NCBI GenBank assembly: GCA_013407085.1
Contig: JACCGJ010000229.1
Span: 1-64,000, forward strand
Direction: 5' to 3'
DNA from: Atriophallophorus winterbourni
Lineage: Eukaryota; Platyhelminthes; Trematoda; Plagiorchiida; Microphallidae
Length of the DNA stretch: 64,000 bases
Below, piece after piece: positions 23,385 through 35,300 of this stretch. Position 1 is the stretch's first letter. Every line of letters starts with the position of its first letter. The notes under the pieces are model-generated. The model was not told the origin of the DNA, made no database searches, and was given only the letters and a program-made list of their open reading frames with translations. The position numbers were made by a program, and so were the translations under genes.

Positions 23385-26300
23385 GTAGATAGATAGATGG
23401 ATGGATGGATGGATAGACAGATAGATAGATAGTTTGATAGATGGATGGATGAATAGATAGATAGATAGATAGATGGATGGATGGATAGATAGATAGATAG
23501 ATGGTCATTTATACCTGACCTTGGTTCCGTTTTCTGCCGTTACGTAGCAAATGATTTTTGAAAATTTGTATTTACGTCCTTGCAACGTTCTGTCACGTCG
23601 GTGTCATTTTTGAGTTTTCTACCGATACCGACGGGTCCTCTCGCATTGCAGACATGTATTTGTTCGCCCGTTATACGTCAACGCAATTTTAAGTTTTTCA
23701 AAAGAGCGAAAACACGTTATCAAATGTCTCTTTTCCTGTATGTTACTCAGTGGCGAAACAGAAAGTAAAACCAATAAGTGTTCATGCACGGGATGTGTTT
23801 TTACAGTTGAAAAGCCCAGGCCTCTGCCCTATGCATGGGATTAGTCTCAACGCTAACTTCATATTCACCAATCAGCCCTCGCAGTCCACAAAATGGACAA
23901 TCATTTCACGTCCCTCTGTGTAATCATGAATGTGCGATATGCTTACCAAGAATTGTATTATGCTGGTCTGGAACAATGTAGCGGATGACCTTCGCTCTCC
24001 GTCACGCGAACCACAATCGTTTGGCAATAGAGGAACATATTCGCAGCTCTGGGTGTGGATGGTGTTTAAACGGTGTTCGTTTGGTTACTTCATCCATAAG
24101 AGAATTTCCACTCTCACAAACCATGTACTCGCTCGTATATGGTCGCGACACTAAGCGCCTTTGTCGTTAACCATAAACATGTACCGTCTATGCCGTTCGA
24201 CGCTTAGAACAGGAGTAGATAATGATACACATCAATAGTGATTTTATCGCTCAGTAACGGGTACTGACTTGTGTTTTTCAAGAAATAGATCGATCCTGCT
24301 AGTCATACACGCAATCATCCGCTGACGAGCCAAACGGAAACATTAGGTATCGATTTATCGCGACCGCTTCAGACCGGAGCGTTACTCATTGCTCGTATCA
24401 TCATGTTCCATTTCACCGTTTCATCATCGCGCTTTTGGCTCCGTGGTTCAAACCGATGCGGTTCGGCTAGTTTAGTGCACCCGGTGCATCAGTGCAATCG
24501 CTTACGGTTACGCGTGTGTGCGTGCGTGCGTGCGTGCGCCACATCGAACTTTTACAGTGCAGGTTCCACATTCACACACCGCTCTGGTACATGTGCGTAC
24601 CGTGATTTGTGCACGTCTCGTCACTTACCTGATCCGTCATCATCTGTGAACCGGTGCTCTCAGATCTCACGGATTATCAATTGTGATTTGTTGAGATGCA
24701 AAATATCACGGCGATCTAGTTACCTGTGTTTGTGTTTATTGGATATGTCAGATAATCTCTTCACTCAATATTCTAGTCACTTAGAACGACCTACTCGACG
24801 TTACTTTCTGGTCGCTAGCAGAATGCGGGGTTTAGACAGCTTGGCATCACACCAAGATGACGGATTGAGCTTTATTGGTCCCTTCACTTGTTCTCCTGAC
24901 GAGAAATGACGTTAATCCACGATGACTGGGAAATATCTACTTCTACTTTCGTTCGTGCTCTAATAAGCTCGCTACGACTCACTGGTTTTTATCCATTGCG
25001 CTGAACTGCCACCAGAATAGCTGAGCTTAAATGACCGCTGCAATGCTTTGGTACCGTTTTGCAAAGTACAAAAAGCTCTTTTATCCGTGGGTCATTTACG
25101 TTGTGATCAGTTCTATCTGTCCCCTTTGGTACGGTGGACCGTATTTGCGCCTCGTCACGTTTAGAACCTAATTGTAGTTTACGCGTCTGTACTGCGTAGC
25201 GATACACGGATGTACAATCGTGCAGTACTTTGTTCTGTGCGGCTAACACCATGCTAAATTGATTGGCCTGAGGTAGTGAGCTGCATGCTGAAACAGGCTG
25301 GAGACTCACTACCGTTTCCTGTTCTTTTTGCGTTCTCATATCTGAGCATCCTGACAGTATCTCAGCCCACGTGCAGTCTCTGGCTGTGCGACACTTTGCC
25401 TGGATCACGTTTGGGCTTTCATACCATCATACCATACTGCGTAGCGAACACCATGCCAAATTGATTTTCCAGTAATACCGAGCTACATGGTGAAACGGCC
25501 ATTTCAGCTTTCTTATATCTGTATCGGCCTGACAATCGGATTCTACGTTAGCTTTATGACTATTCGCCACTTTGCCTGGATCAGGCTTGTGATTTCGTGC
25601 ATACATGCGAACTCACCATAAATCCATGTGTTAGTCAGTTTAAATGGGGATGGTGATAAGAAATTTCAAGATTGCTTGTTCACATTCTCCGTGAACAACA
25701 ACATATGCACCAAAATATTCATTTGCATGCATTTCCAGCACACGCCCCACGACCGGTTTCGTGCTGTTTGAACTCATCGGGTAGGGACAGTAAGATCAGG
25801 ATCCGCATGCGCTTGAAATAGTGGAGGAATCGTAAACAAGTAGCGCTTGTACGCCTCTGTTGGATAAAGCTGGTACGACCAACCTGTTCAATCACACGTG
25901 TCAAAATACATGTTTAATGGGGTTAAACCCATAACCATGAACCAAAATATTCATTTTCATGCATTTCCATCACACACACCCCACGACCGGTTTCGTGCTG
26001 TTTGCACTCATCAGGTAAGGACAGTAAGATCAACAACTCATAGGTAGTTTTACTTACGCCGAATTTGTTTAAAACATTTATCGTTTTTGTGTACAAAGCT
26101 TCGCGCTACGTGCACTGGTGTGCAATCGTACTGTACTTAAGTACTTCGTAGGTAGCACCATACTTAATTGATTTGCCGCCCATACTGTGGGAGTATATAT
26201 GTGTCTCACCGTTATTTACTGATATCTGTCTATGCCGGAGTAGTATCTCAGCCCATTTACATTTCTCATGTCTGTCTAGGGTGCCTGACGGTATCTGAAC

Positions 26301-29300
26301 CCATGTGCTGTCTATAACTGTGCGGCACTTTACCGGGTTCCAGGCTTGTGATTTCCTATATATAGGCATACCATGTGCGGTCATTGGCTGTGCAGCGATC
26401 TATACGTGTATCTGTTCACAGCATTGCTTCCTTACCTTGCGTATTATAACGAATTTGAAGAAATGCCACTTGCTTGGTTCCACATCCCGTTTGAATTCAC
26501 ACAGTAAAAGAAACACTACTTCTCTCACTCCCACCTTTAGCTATCCCTAGTTGCTCTTTACTCCAGGAACTCTGACTACATCTCCGCACACGTACAAACT
26601 ACATGGCATGTGATTTCAAAGTACCCCTTACGTTTATCCCCTTTTTATTTCGCCTTGTAACAGAACGAACCCATTCCCGTGGACTATGGGTCACATGATC
26701 CCGAACACAAAACCGTCTACCGATTCATTCGAACCCTGTTCCAAATGGCTCAACTTTCCCCGGAATGTGCGGTTGTGACCATGGTATGTGTTCATTTTCA
26801 TTTGTCATCGACCATCTGCGTGTATTATAGCCGTAGTGTTGGAGTGTCACTTGGAAATGGGTGGAGGATTTGGCCACCAGTTCATCATAATGATTCTCAA
26901 ATAAAGAAACGCAAAGTTCTCCAATGAACAGTTACTTCATGAGTTGTCATTGCCTACGTTTATCCCCGATGCTAAATCAGTTGTCATCGCTGGTGAGCTG
27001 TATTGTCATCGCCAGGTTTATGCATCGCCTTTGAATCGCGACCGTACACTTATTTATCCTTGTTTCTCAGTCAATCATTATTACCTGTGTTTGCTTTTGC
27101 CGATTTTGTTCACGTTTCTAAGTTATGGTATGAAAGCACAAGCCTGATCCAGTCAAACAGACAGAGACTGGGCTAAGATATTGTCAGGTTGCCCAGGCCT
27201 AGACAGATATGAGAATGCAAAAAGTTAACAATAAACATTTTACGACGCGTGCGATTTAACTGTTTTTATCTAATACTGTTGTCTAGTATTGAAATATTGT
27301 AGTATGGAGGTTTGACTGTGCCAGTGTAACAATTTCAAATGAATATTTTAAAAATTGGACTGAGTAGATCATGCAGGTTTTTACACCGAAATGCCATCCA
27401 TGCTGGTTAAAACGCTCGAGGTCGCTGGCAGACCCAATGAAGCTCTTTTGGATTTAAAGATGTGACTGTGAATTTAAATGCTTTCATACAATCTTCGCTT
27501 GTATACGTTTTTCCTTAACCTTATTTGCGTGCATTTCCATCACACATACACACTACGATCGGTTTTGTGTGGTTTTTACTCATCAGGTAGGGACAGTAGG
27601 ATCAGGATTTGCACGCTCTTGAAACAGGTGATGAATAGTAAACAAGTTTCGCTTGTATGAAAGGTTGGCTCACGTTGTTACGACCACGCTGTTCAATCAC
27701 ATTACCCAATAATCATGTAGACAGTGTTTGAACCCGTGACAAGGAATAAAAACGGTAATTTCAATCACATACACACCCCACCACCGGTTTCGTTCTGTTT
27801 GCACTCATCAGGAAGGAACAGTAGGGTTACGCTGGTTGGGTCACGTTTTACGGATGCCGGACCACCGACTTCCGAAACAGATTCTTTTTTTGCGACGCCA
27901 CATCCTGATTGCCGTAAATCTCGGGTGGCCAAACGTCACATGGCATAGGCAGCTAAAAATTCTTACTAGTAACCTTTCCAAAGTAGGCGCAGGCGCGTCT
28001 TCCAGGCTGGTGTCCCCGCGATCAGATATCGCAATGGTTAGTTACGCTTCAGGATATGTCCGAAACCGTGTTCAATGGCGGTCTTGCACTAAGCATCTTC
28101 TTGGAGTGTTTGCTTAACCTTGTATGTTGTCAAGCGGAGTGACGAGAAAAGCTTGTTATGATGCATGACAGTGAAAGTCACAAGGAAGCTGCCATGCTGA
28201 TGTCGCTCTACTCGTTCACGAAACTTGTTTGAATGGATGTTCCATTCGAGGTGTAGGCACCTCTACCCCGTTTGTTTGTGTTTACTCTTCTATAGAAGCC
28301 GTAGCAATTTAAGTCCCACTCTTCCCCATCTTTTAGGATTTTACTTTTTCATGGTTGTACGGCAGTTAAGCATTCGGTACGTGCTACCGGTGTATTGCTG
28401 TCTTTGTTGTTGTTGTTGTTGATGATGATTCGCATGCGCTTCAACCATTGGAAATATAGAAAACAAGTTGCGCTTGTATGCCACTGTTATTTATGGTTGG
28501 TACGACCAATATGTTCAATCACATCAACCCACACTCATTTAAAAAGTTTTGAACCCATGACCATGAACAAAAAAGCTAATTTGCATACATTTCCATCACA
28601 CACACACACACACCATGACCGTGCTTTTTGCACTCATCAGGTAGGGACAGTAGGATCCGCATGCGCTTGAAACAGTGGAAGAATGGTAAACAAGTTGTGC
28701 TTCTATGCTACTGATGAATAAGGCTGGTACAACCAAGATGAGGGTAGCAATTTAAATCTTTCTAGACATATTTCACCATTTTTTAACTCGGTCGTTAGAC
28801 TTTTTTCAAGAATTACATGTGATCAGAGCAATGTTTTGTAGTTACATGAATTCGGGCTAAATTGATTGGCCATCGGTAGTGAGCTGCATGCTGAAACACG
28901 CTGGAGTCTCACTACCATCTTTATTTCTATTTCCCCCCATATCTGTCTAGGCCTGGGCAACCTGACAGTATCTTAGACCACGTGCAGTCTCTGACTGTGC
29001 GGCACTTTGCCTGGATCAGGCTTGTGCTTTCATACATACATACATACATGAATTTGTTTCACCGAAAATCGCGTATAAGAATTAAATTACTTTATTTCTT
29101 TACCAGATTTTTCAGTAAAACACATTGATTTGATCACATTTAATTCCTGGCAAAAGACTAACGATCGAGTTAAAATGGTGAAATATGTATAGAAAGATCT
29201 AAATTGCCACTGTCGTCTTCTAATCCGAAACAACATCCGACATCGCAATACATTCTGACGAGAGTAGACGAAATTTCAGGTTACTAGCTTGCAGGGTTTG

Positions 29301-32300
29301 TTCCCGTTCATGCCTTATTATTTGTTTGTGGTTATTTCGACTGCCACGGCAAAAATCCATAGAGCATACACGTATAACCTAGTTTAGCGCTGTTTCACGG
29401 CTCACTGAACCTGATCTTACTGTCTCCACATAACGACGGCAAACAGCCAGAAACCGGTAGTGGAGTGTAAGGGATGGGGATATGAGCAACACATTACTTT
29501 GGTCATTCATAAGCGCCTTGAGTGCTTTGACCAGGAAACACTATGTGATTGTGTGTTTGAACATCGTGGTTCGTTGTACGAACCTTATGTAACACTCGCA
29601 TTCAGGTATAACTTTGTTTACCACTTATCCCCTGTGTCAAAGCTCACTCAACGTAATCTTACTGTCTCCACCTGATGACAGCAAACAGCAAGAAACCGGT
29701 AGTAGTGTGTGAGCCCCGCAATACTTTTGCCCATAGGTTTTAAAAGTACACAAAAGTGCCATTTAAAGCGCGCGCCGCGTAAAATGTCCTCCGTGGATTG
29801 GATACATCATAACAGTTGGTAAAAAATGAACAACAGCTTCGCTCGTTCACCGAAATGCAATGGTGAGCATGGAAATGTTAATATTCGGATCGACCTTTTC
29901 AAAGACCGTGGACAGCCATGGGAACGTAACAATCAACTCCTAAATATGTGGTGAGAGATAGAACCTGAAGTGTTATTAATTCTGTAGGTGGGAAAGCATT
30001 ACCACTGGAATGAGGCGTCTACACCTCGAATGTAATGGATTCAGTCAAGTTTTGTCAATGGATAGAGTGACATCAGCACGACAGCTTTCGCTTACAAATT
30101 CCACTGTCATGAATCATAAAACACGATGTAGTTTGTCTGCCAACATTCCTCTTTCGCAACCCGAAGCTGTTGAACATTGCCCGCTCCTCAACGTTTTTTT
30201 CTCATCTTTCCGGATTCCTACTTTATTCCAACCGTATGCCAATACCAAGCTCCGTTTAACGAAATCGATTGTGCCATTGATGACTCGATGTCGACATTTA
30301 ATCGATAAAATAAACCACCAGCCTCGAGATCGTTTGCGTATGTGCGCGTTCGTCTTAATATCGATCCAGCATGCTTCATGTCTGCAATAAAATGTGAAGT
30401 TTATTGTGCTGAGACTGCAGTGGATCTCTCTTGTGCAACATTGATAAAACCCTTCACTTCACAAGCTGCAGAGCATTAACTTTCCTTCATTTTGATAAAA
30501 ACATTCGCTGGCTTTAAGTTGCAAAGCTGCGTTCAAGTAAGGCCTCAGCATTAGACCTCATGATTTCGTACATGATTCATCCTTATGCTTTGTTGACTTT
30601 TTTTGCTTTCTTCGTGCTACGTCGTGTCAACATATCCCCGCTGGTTTTTGCTCTGTCGTTGTCTGATCGACACACACACACACACTGTTCTTTCAGGTCT
30701 ACTTGGAGCGCCTTTTGACCAGCGCCGAGACCGAGTTGACCCCGGCCACCTGGAAGCGGATGGTTTTGTGTGCAATCCTGCTCGCGAGCAAAGTGTGGGA
30801 TGACCAGGCGGTGTGGAATGTGGACTATTGTCAAATTCTCAAGGATTTGAATGTGAACGATGTGTAAGTTTGAAAAGAACTTCCCGCATTGTGCCTTCGG
30901 TGCCATCTTTATGTGTCACCTTGGGTGCGTGAGTTGTATTTTAGTTTGCGTATTATTTTCGACCCGTTGAGATGGACTGATTTGCGTTCTTCGGGCACTG
31001 ACAGATTTACGCATGCTAAGAGGATAATCGGTCAGGTGTACTTGATGTTGGCCAAGTTCTTTGGCTGCACCTTGACAACCCTCTTGCTTGTGGATGAGAG
31101 ATCTACCTTAATCCCAGCCCGCATAATTCTATGACAATTATATGAATGTCCAACTCCATAAATCATCGTGCACAGTATGCGTGTATGAAAGCACAAGCCT
31201 AGTCCAGGCAAAGTGCCGCACAGTCAGAGACTGTACGTGGGCTAAGATACTGTCAGGTTGCCTAGGCCTAAACAGATATGAGGGAGAAAATAGAAATGGA
31301 AGTGAGACTTCAGCATGCAGCTCACTACCGTTGGCCAATCAATTTAGCACGATGTTAGCCGCACAGCACAGAAATGCTGCACGATTGCACATCCGTGCAC
31401 AGTGATTAAATCTAGATGGATTGTACAGTGGTTCCCAACCTTTTGATGCCCGCACCCCTTATAGAAAGGCAGCGGAAATGATGACTGCACGAACCCAGAA
31501 TACGTTGAAAAATTGACAATGAGTCAGCAGGGAATACATAATACAAGATAAAACTGGAAAAGCATCTCGCACCCGAAGGGATGCTGTCTCACACCCCCAA
31601 GTGTTGCGAGCATCCCTGGTTGGAAAACACAGGATTTGCAAACTGAGGCTGCTTGCTCTTTTTTATTCCCCGTCTTCCATTTATTTAACTGTTTTCTAAA
31701 TCGCCAGTCCCGAAGTACATTTATAATCATAGGTATCGTGTATATTAAAACTGCAGCAATCAGGCCAACGGCTGTCTAGAATAATTATCCTTAAGTTTTA
31801 TGGTTTATCAGAAACAAGATTCTATGGTGCATCAATGGTAAATGAGTTGACTACAGCAAGCCTTTTATCATCTATATGTCGCCAAGTTATTCGTCATCAC
31901 TACTACTTAATTACTTTTGTTCGGCTGGCTCCACGGGTGGATTAGCCGGCTTCTTTGATGTCTCATCACTGCTTTGCGATAAGCGAACGATGGTATTGTC
32001 CTGTGCTCATAAACAAATATCTCGATACACCCTTTTGACGACTCAGCCTCTGAAACCACAGGTTGTTCATAGTACCCAGATACGCTCCGAATAACGTTGT
32101 CACTGCTGATGTTATCATTAATCGCCTTTCGATTTTCTACTGTGTCTCGGGCATGTTGGATTCAGCATCACAACGAAACAACCAACCAACTGCTGTGGTA
32201 CTTTGTGCTGTGCGGCTAACACCATGCTATGGCCACCGGTAGTGAGCTGCATGCGAATACACGCTTGAGTCTCACTGCCATTGCTATTTTCCTTTCCCAT

Positions 32301-35300
32301 ATCTGTCTAGGCCTGGGCAACCTGACAGTATCTTAGCCCACGTGCAGTCTCTGATTGTGCGGCACTTTGTCTGTATCAGACTTGTGCTTTCATACATGCA
32401 TACATACAACTAACTAAACGCATCTCACTTGGGTACGTCTACTTGGTATAAACGTGACTCTTGCGTGTGGTTGTTTACTGGAATAAAATCCTACTCTAGC
32501 TATCGGACAACGCATGTCTGCGATCATTGAGACTACTGCTTGCTGAGAACCAATTGCGTTACCCGTTGTTGGTGAATACTACTCATGGCTTCTCATCGTC
32601 CTCTTTTCGTTCCCGCTCATGCTTCTTTGGATTTTACTATATGGATTTTCTCACCGCCCAGTTTACGATAACTGTTTTATGCCGCATTGATGTGCTGATG
32701 CGTGCGGAGACACGCTGGAGTCTCACTACCTAGGCCTGGGCATCCTGCCGCTATCACAGCCTTCGTGCGGTCTCCTTGACTTACTTATACTTTTGTGCGA
32801 CTATCTCCTCCTGGAGGATGAGTCGGCTTCAATGAAGGTTCTTGGGAATTTGGGTACAAAGCGGCGTCCCCAGCACCACTCGGCGTTTCTTCGAGTCAGC
32901 TTCTCTAGCCTTTGCACAACCAAGTGCGACCTGCAATGCAGCAGGTAGTTGCCAGAAAGAGGTGGTCTAACAGACTCTGTTCCATGTTTTCCTCAGGGTT
33001 TTCTCCCGAAGCCTTTCCCGCGATCGGGTATCCCGTAAGGAAGCGGAGGTTTAAAATCAGGGTTTTCCTTCCCTTGGATGAAATGCCCTCCCAGGCTAAC
33101 GAGCTCCATCTGCCCGAAGCAAACTGGTTTTCAGGTGCCAGTCACTCGCCTTCGCCCCTTCTCCTGTTGGTAGAAGCAGTTCCACCGGGCTCGGGGAGCC
33201 ACTCGTGCAGGCCAGAAGCTGGACTCGGTTGTCAGAGGCTATTTGAGACGCGTGTTATATGAGAGCATTTTATAAACAGTGGGAGCTTATCCCCACTGCC
33301 ACCCCCGGCTATGACAACCTTTGGAACCTTGACTGTGCAGCACGTTGACAGACAGAATTTCACATGTTGATAGGATTTTTGTCTGGTCATTGGCGCGGAT
33401 GGCAGCGCTCCTATCTTTTACACTCGCTGCATTTACGCTCGTGTTTCCTTCTTCATTCATTTTACTTCTACTTCTATCTGTTTCCAGCTACCCGACCGGC
33501 AATCCACCTATTGTTATGCCACCGTCTTTCTCTTACTTTGGTGCCCCTTTTATCTTCACGTGTCTTTGCTATTTGTGTCATATTTACTCGTTATGAATGT
33601 CAACCACGCGCTACACAACCAAAACCTCAGTGATGTCATGTCGACGTGCCGCGTTCGAACAGACGTATCTCCGCCGACTGATACATCGCCGTAGCTCACT
33701 TGCAACTTGCGATCACGCTTATCGATCGCATGCTTACCACCGATAACCTCGTTCGCTCAGCTTCTAACCGGTCACATTTTTCGTGTAATGAAATATTCAA
33801 ACCATCCGATGACCTCAAGTTTCTTCAAACATGAACCAATTCCGCTGACGATACAATCGGTTTGGTCACATACGCACAATCGCGAAACTTTCAATAGCAT
33901 CTTCGTGAATCGTCATCACACTGTAACGCTGACCTGCAAAAATGTCTCTTGTACATTTAGCCGTTTTTTCACTTTCATTCAAACGGTGAAATACGGTGGT
34001 CATTGACCTTGTGGTGAATAATCATCGGAGCGTGACATTTGCGTTTTTACACATATCGATATCAATCGTGCAGCATTTCTGTGCAGTACGGCTAACATCG
34101 TGCTAAATTGATTGACCAACGGTAGTGAGCTGCATGCTGAAACACGCTGGAGTCTCACTACCATTTCTATTTCTCCCTCATATCTGCCTGGGAAACCTGA
34201 CAGTATCTTCGCCCACGTGCAGTCTCTGATTGTGCGGCACTTTGCCTGGATAAGGCTTGTGCTTTCATACATCATCATATCGATATGCGACGTTGGTTAA
34301 CTAGCGGTTTTTATCCGCGTGTGTGTATCCTGCTTCCGCTTCGCTCGCTGTCTTCGTGGTTATCTTGATGATCTCAGTCTGTCCTGTTTAACGAATCAAA
34401 CTAAATTTTACAGTTGCTAAACAAAGTTATACTTGAATGCCACTGTTCCATAGGGTTCGTACAACGAACCATGATGTTCAAACACAGAATCGCAAAGTGA
34501 TTCTTGGTCAAGCACTCAAGGCGCTTATGGATGACCAAAGTGATGTGTTGCTCACATTCCCCGAAATTACATTCCACTACCGGTTACTGGCTCTGTGCCG
34601 TCATCAGTGGAGACAGTGAGATTAGGCAAAGTGAGCCTTGAAACAGTGGATAAGTGGTAAACAAAGTTATACTTGAAGGCCAATGTTACTAGAATCGCTT
34701 TGTGATTCTGTGTTTCAACATCGTGGTTCGTTGTACGAACCCTATGTAACAGTGGCATTCAAGTATAACTTTGTCTACTACTTATCCACTGTTTCATGGC
34801 TCGCTGAACCTAATCCTACTGTCTCCAACTGATGACGGCAAACAGCCAGAAACCGGTAGTGGTGTGTAAGTGTTGGGGATGTGTGCAACACATTACCTAT
34901 TGTAATGTTACGTTTTACATGGCTCTCGTGGAATGCTCTGATGTCCTTTTAAACTGTGCACTTTTTCAATTGATACGTGTTCGAACTCCAATCTGCTGCG
35001 CGTTCTTTTAACTCGGGCGAGGCTGTGCAAGTTCAGCTCACACACACATAGTACGTTTGCCACCGTATTATTGATCTGCTTCGCGCCATGGTATTATAGT
35101 CGTATGAGTAGTATTGATGCGGTGAAGCTCATCAACCGACTCGTGTTTGGTTGGTAAGACCACCTATTGCGCATACCAACACATCAGATTCGCAGAACGC
35201 TTCTTTTTTGCCACTTCGTATCCTGACTTGCACAAAACCTAGGGTGACCACCCGACCTAAACAGCTGACGTCTCCGACTAACACCCTTTCTGACGTCAGC

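Larger units (their letters stand above)
25660..26040 (-). repeat. hammerhead repeat family 1, tandem pair
   Basis: Two head-to-tail units share the block TTCATTTGCATGCATTTCCA, the hammerhead segment, GGATCCGCATGCGCTTGAA and AACAAGTAGCGCTTGTACGC. Hammerheads are 234 bases apart. Short palindromes (GGTTAAACC, GGTACGACC) would fold a transcript into rod-like hairpins. Confidence 0.75.
29385..29725 (+). repeat. hammerhead repeat family 2, tandem pair
   Basis: Two hammerheads in + orientation, 242 bases apart, with the full inter-ribozyme unit between them (GGTTCGTTGTACGAACC palindrome, GGTATAACTTTGTTTACCAC). Head-to-tail arrangement in CCNY intron 5. Confidence 0.78.
34424..34880. repeat. hammerhead repeat family 2, inverted pair with ~85 bp arms
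   Basis: The left arm at 34424-34505 (AAACAAAGTTATACTTGAATGCC...) and the right arm at 34695-34785 (its reverse complement, ending CAAGTATAACTTTGT) match over roughly 85 bases with few differences. A third partial copy of the left arm lies at 34658-34690. One hammerhead faces - and one faces +. The structure is a nested or head-to-head insertion. Confidence 0.78.

Noticed and set aside
22954..23508. 184-codon open frame on the - strand, rich in Tyr, Leu, Ser and Ile
   Set aside because: It is the GATA/GGTA microsatellite translated; no protein signal.
24403..24909. 168-codon + strand open frame in CCNY intron 4
   Set aside because: No domain, odd Cys/Arg/Ser composition, crosses a TGCG run, no splice signals that fit CCNY.
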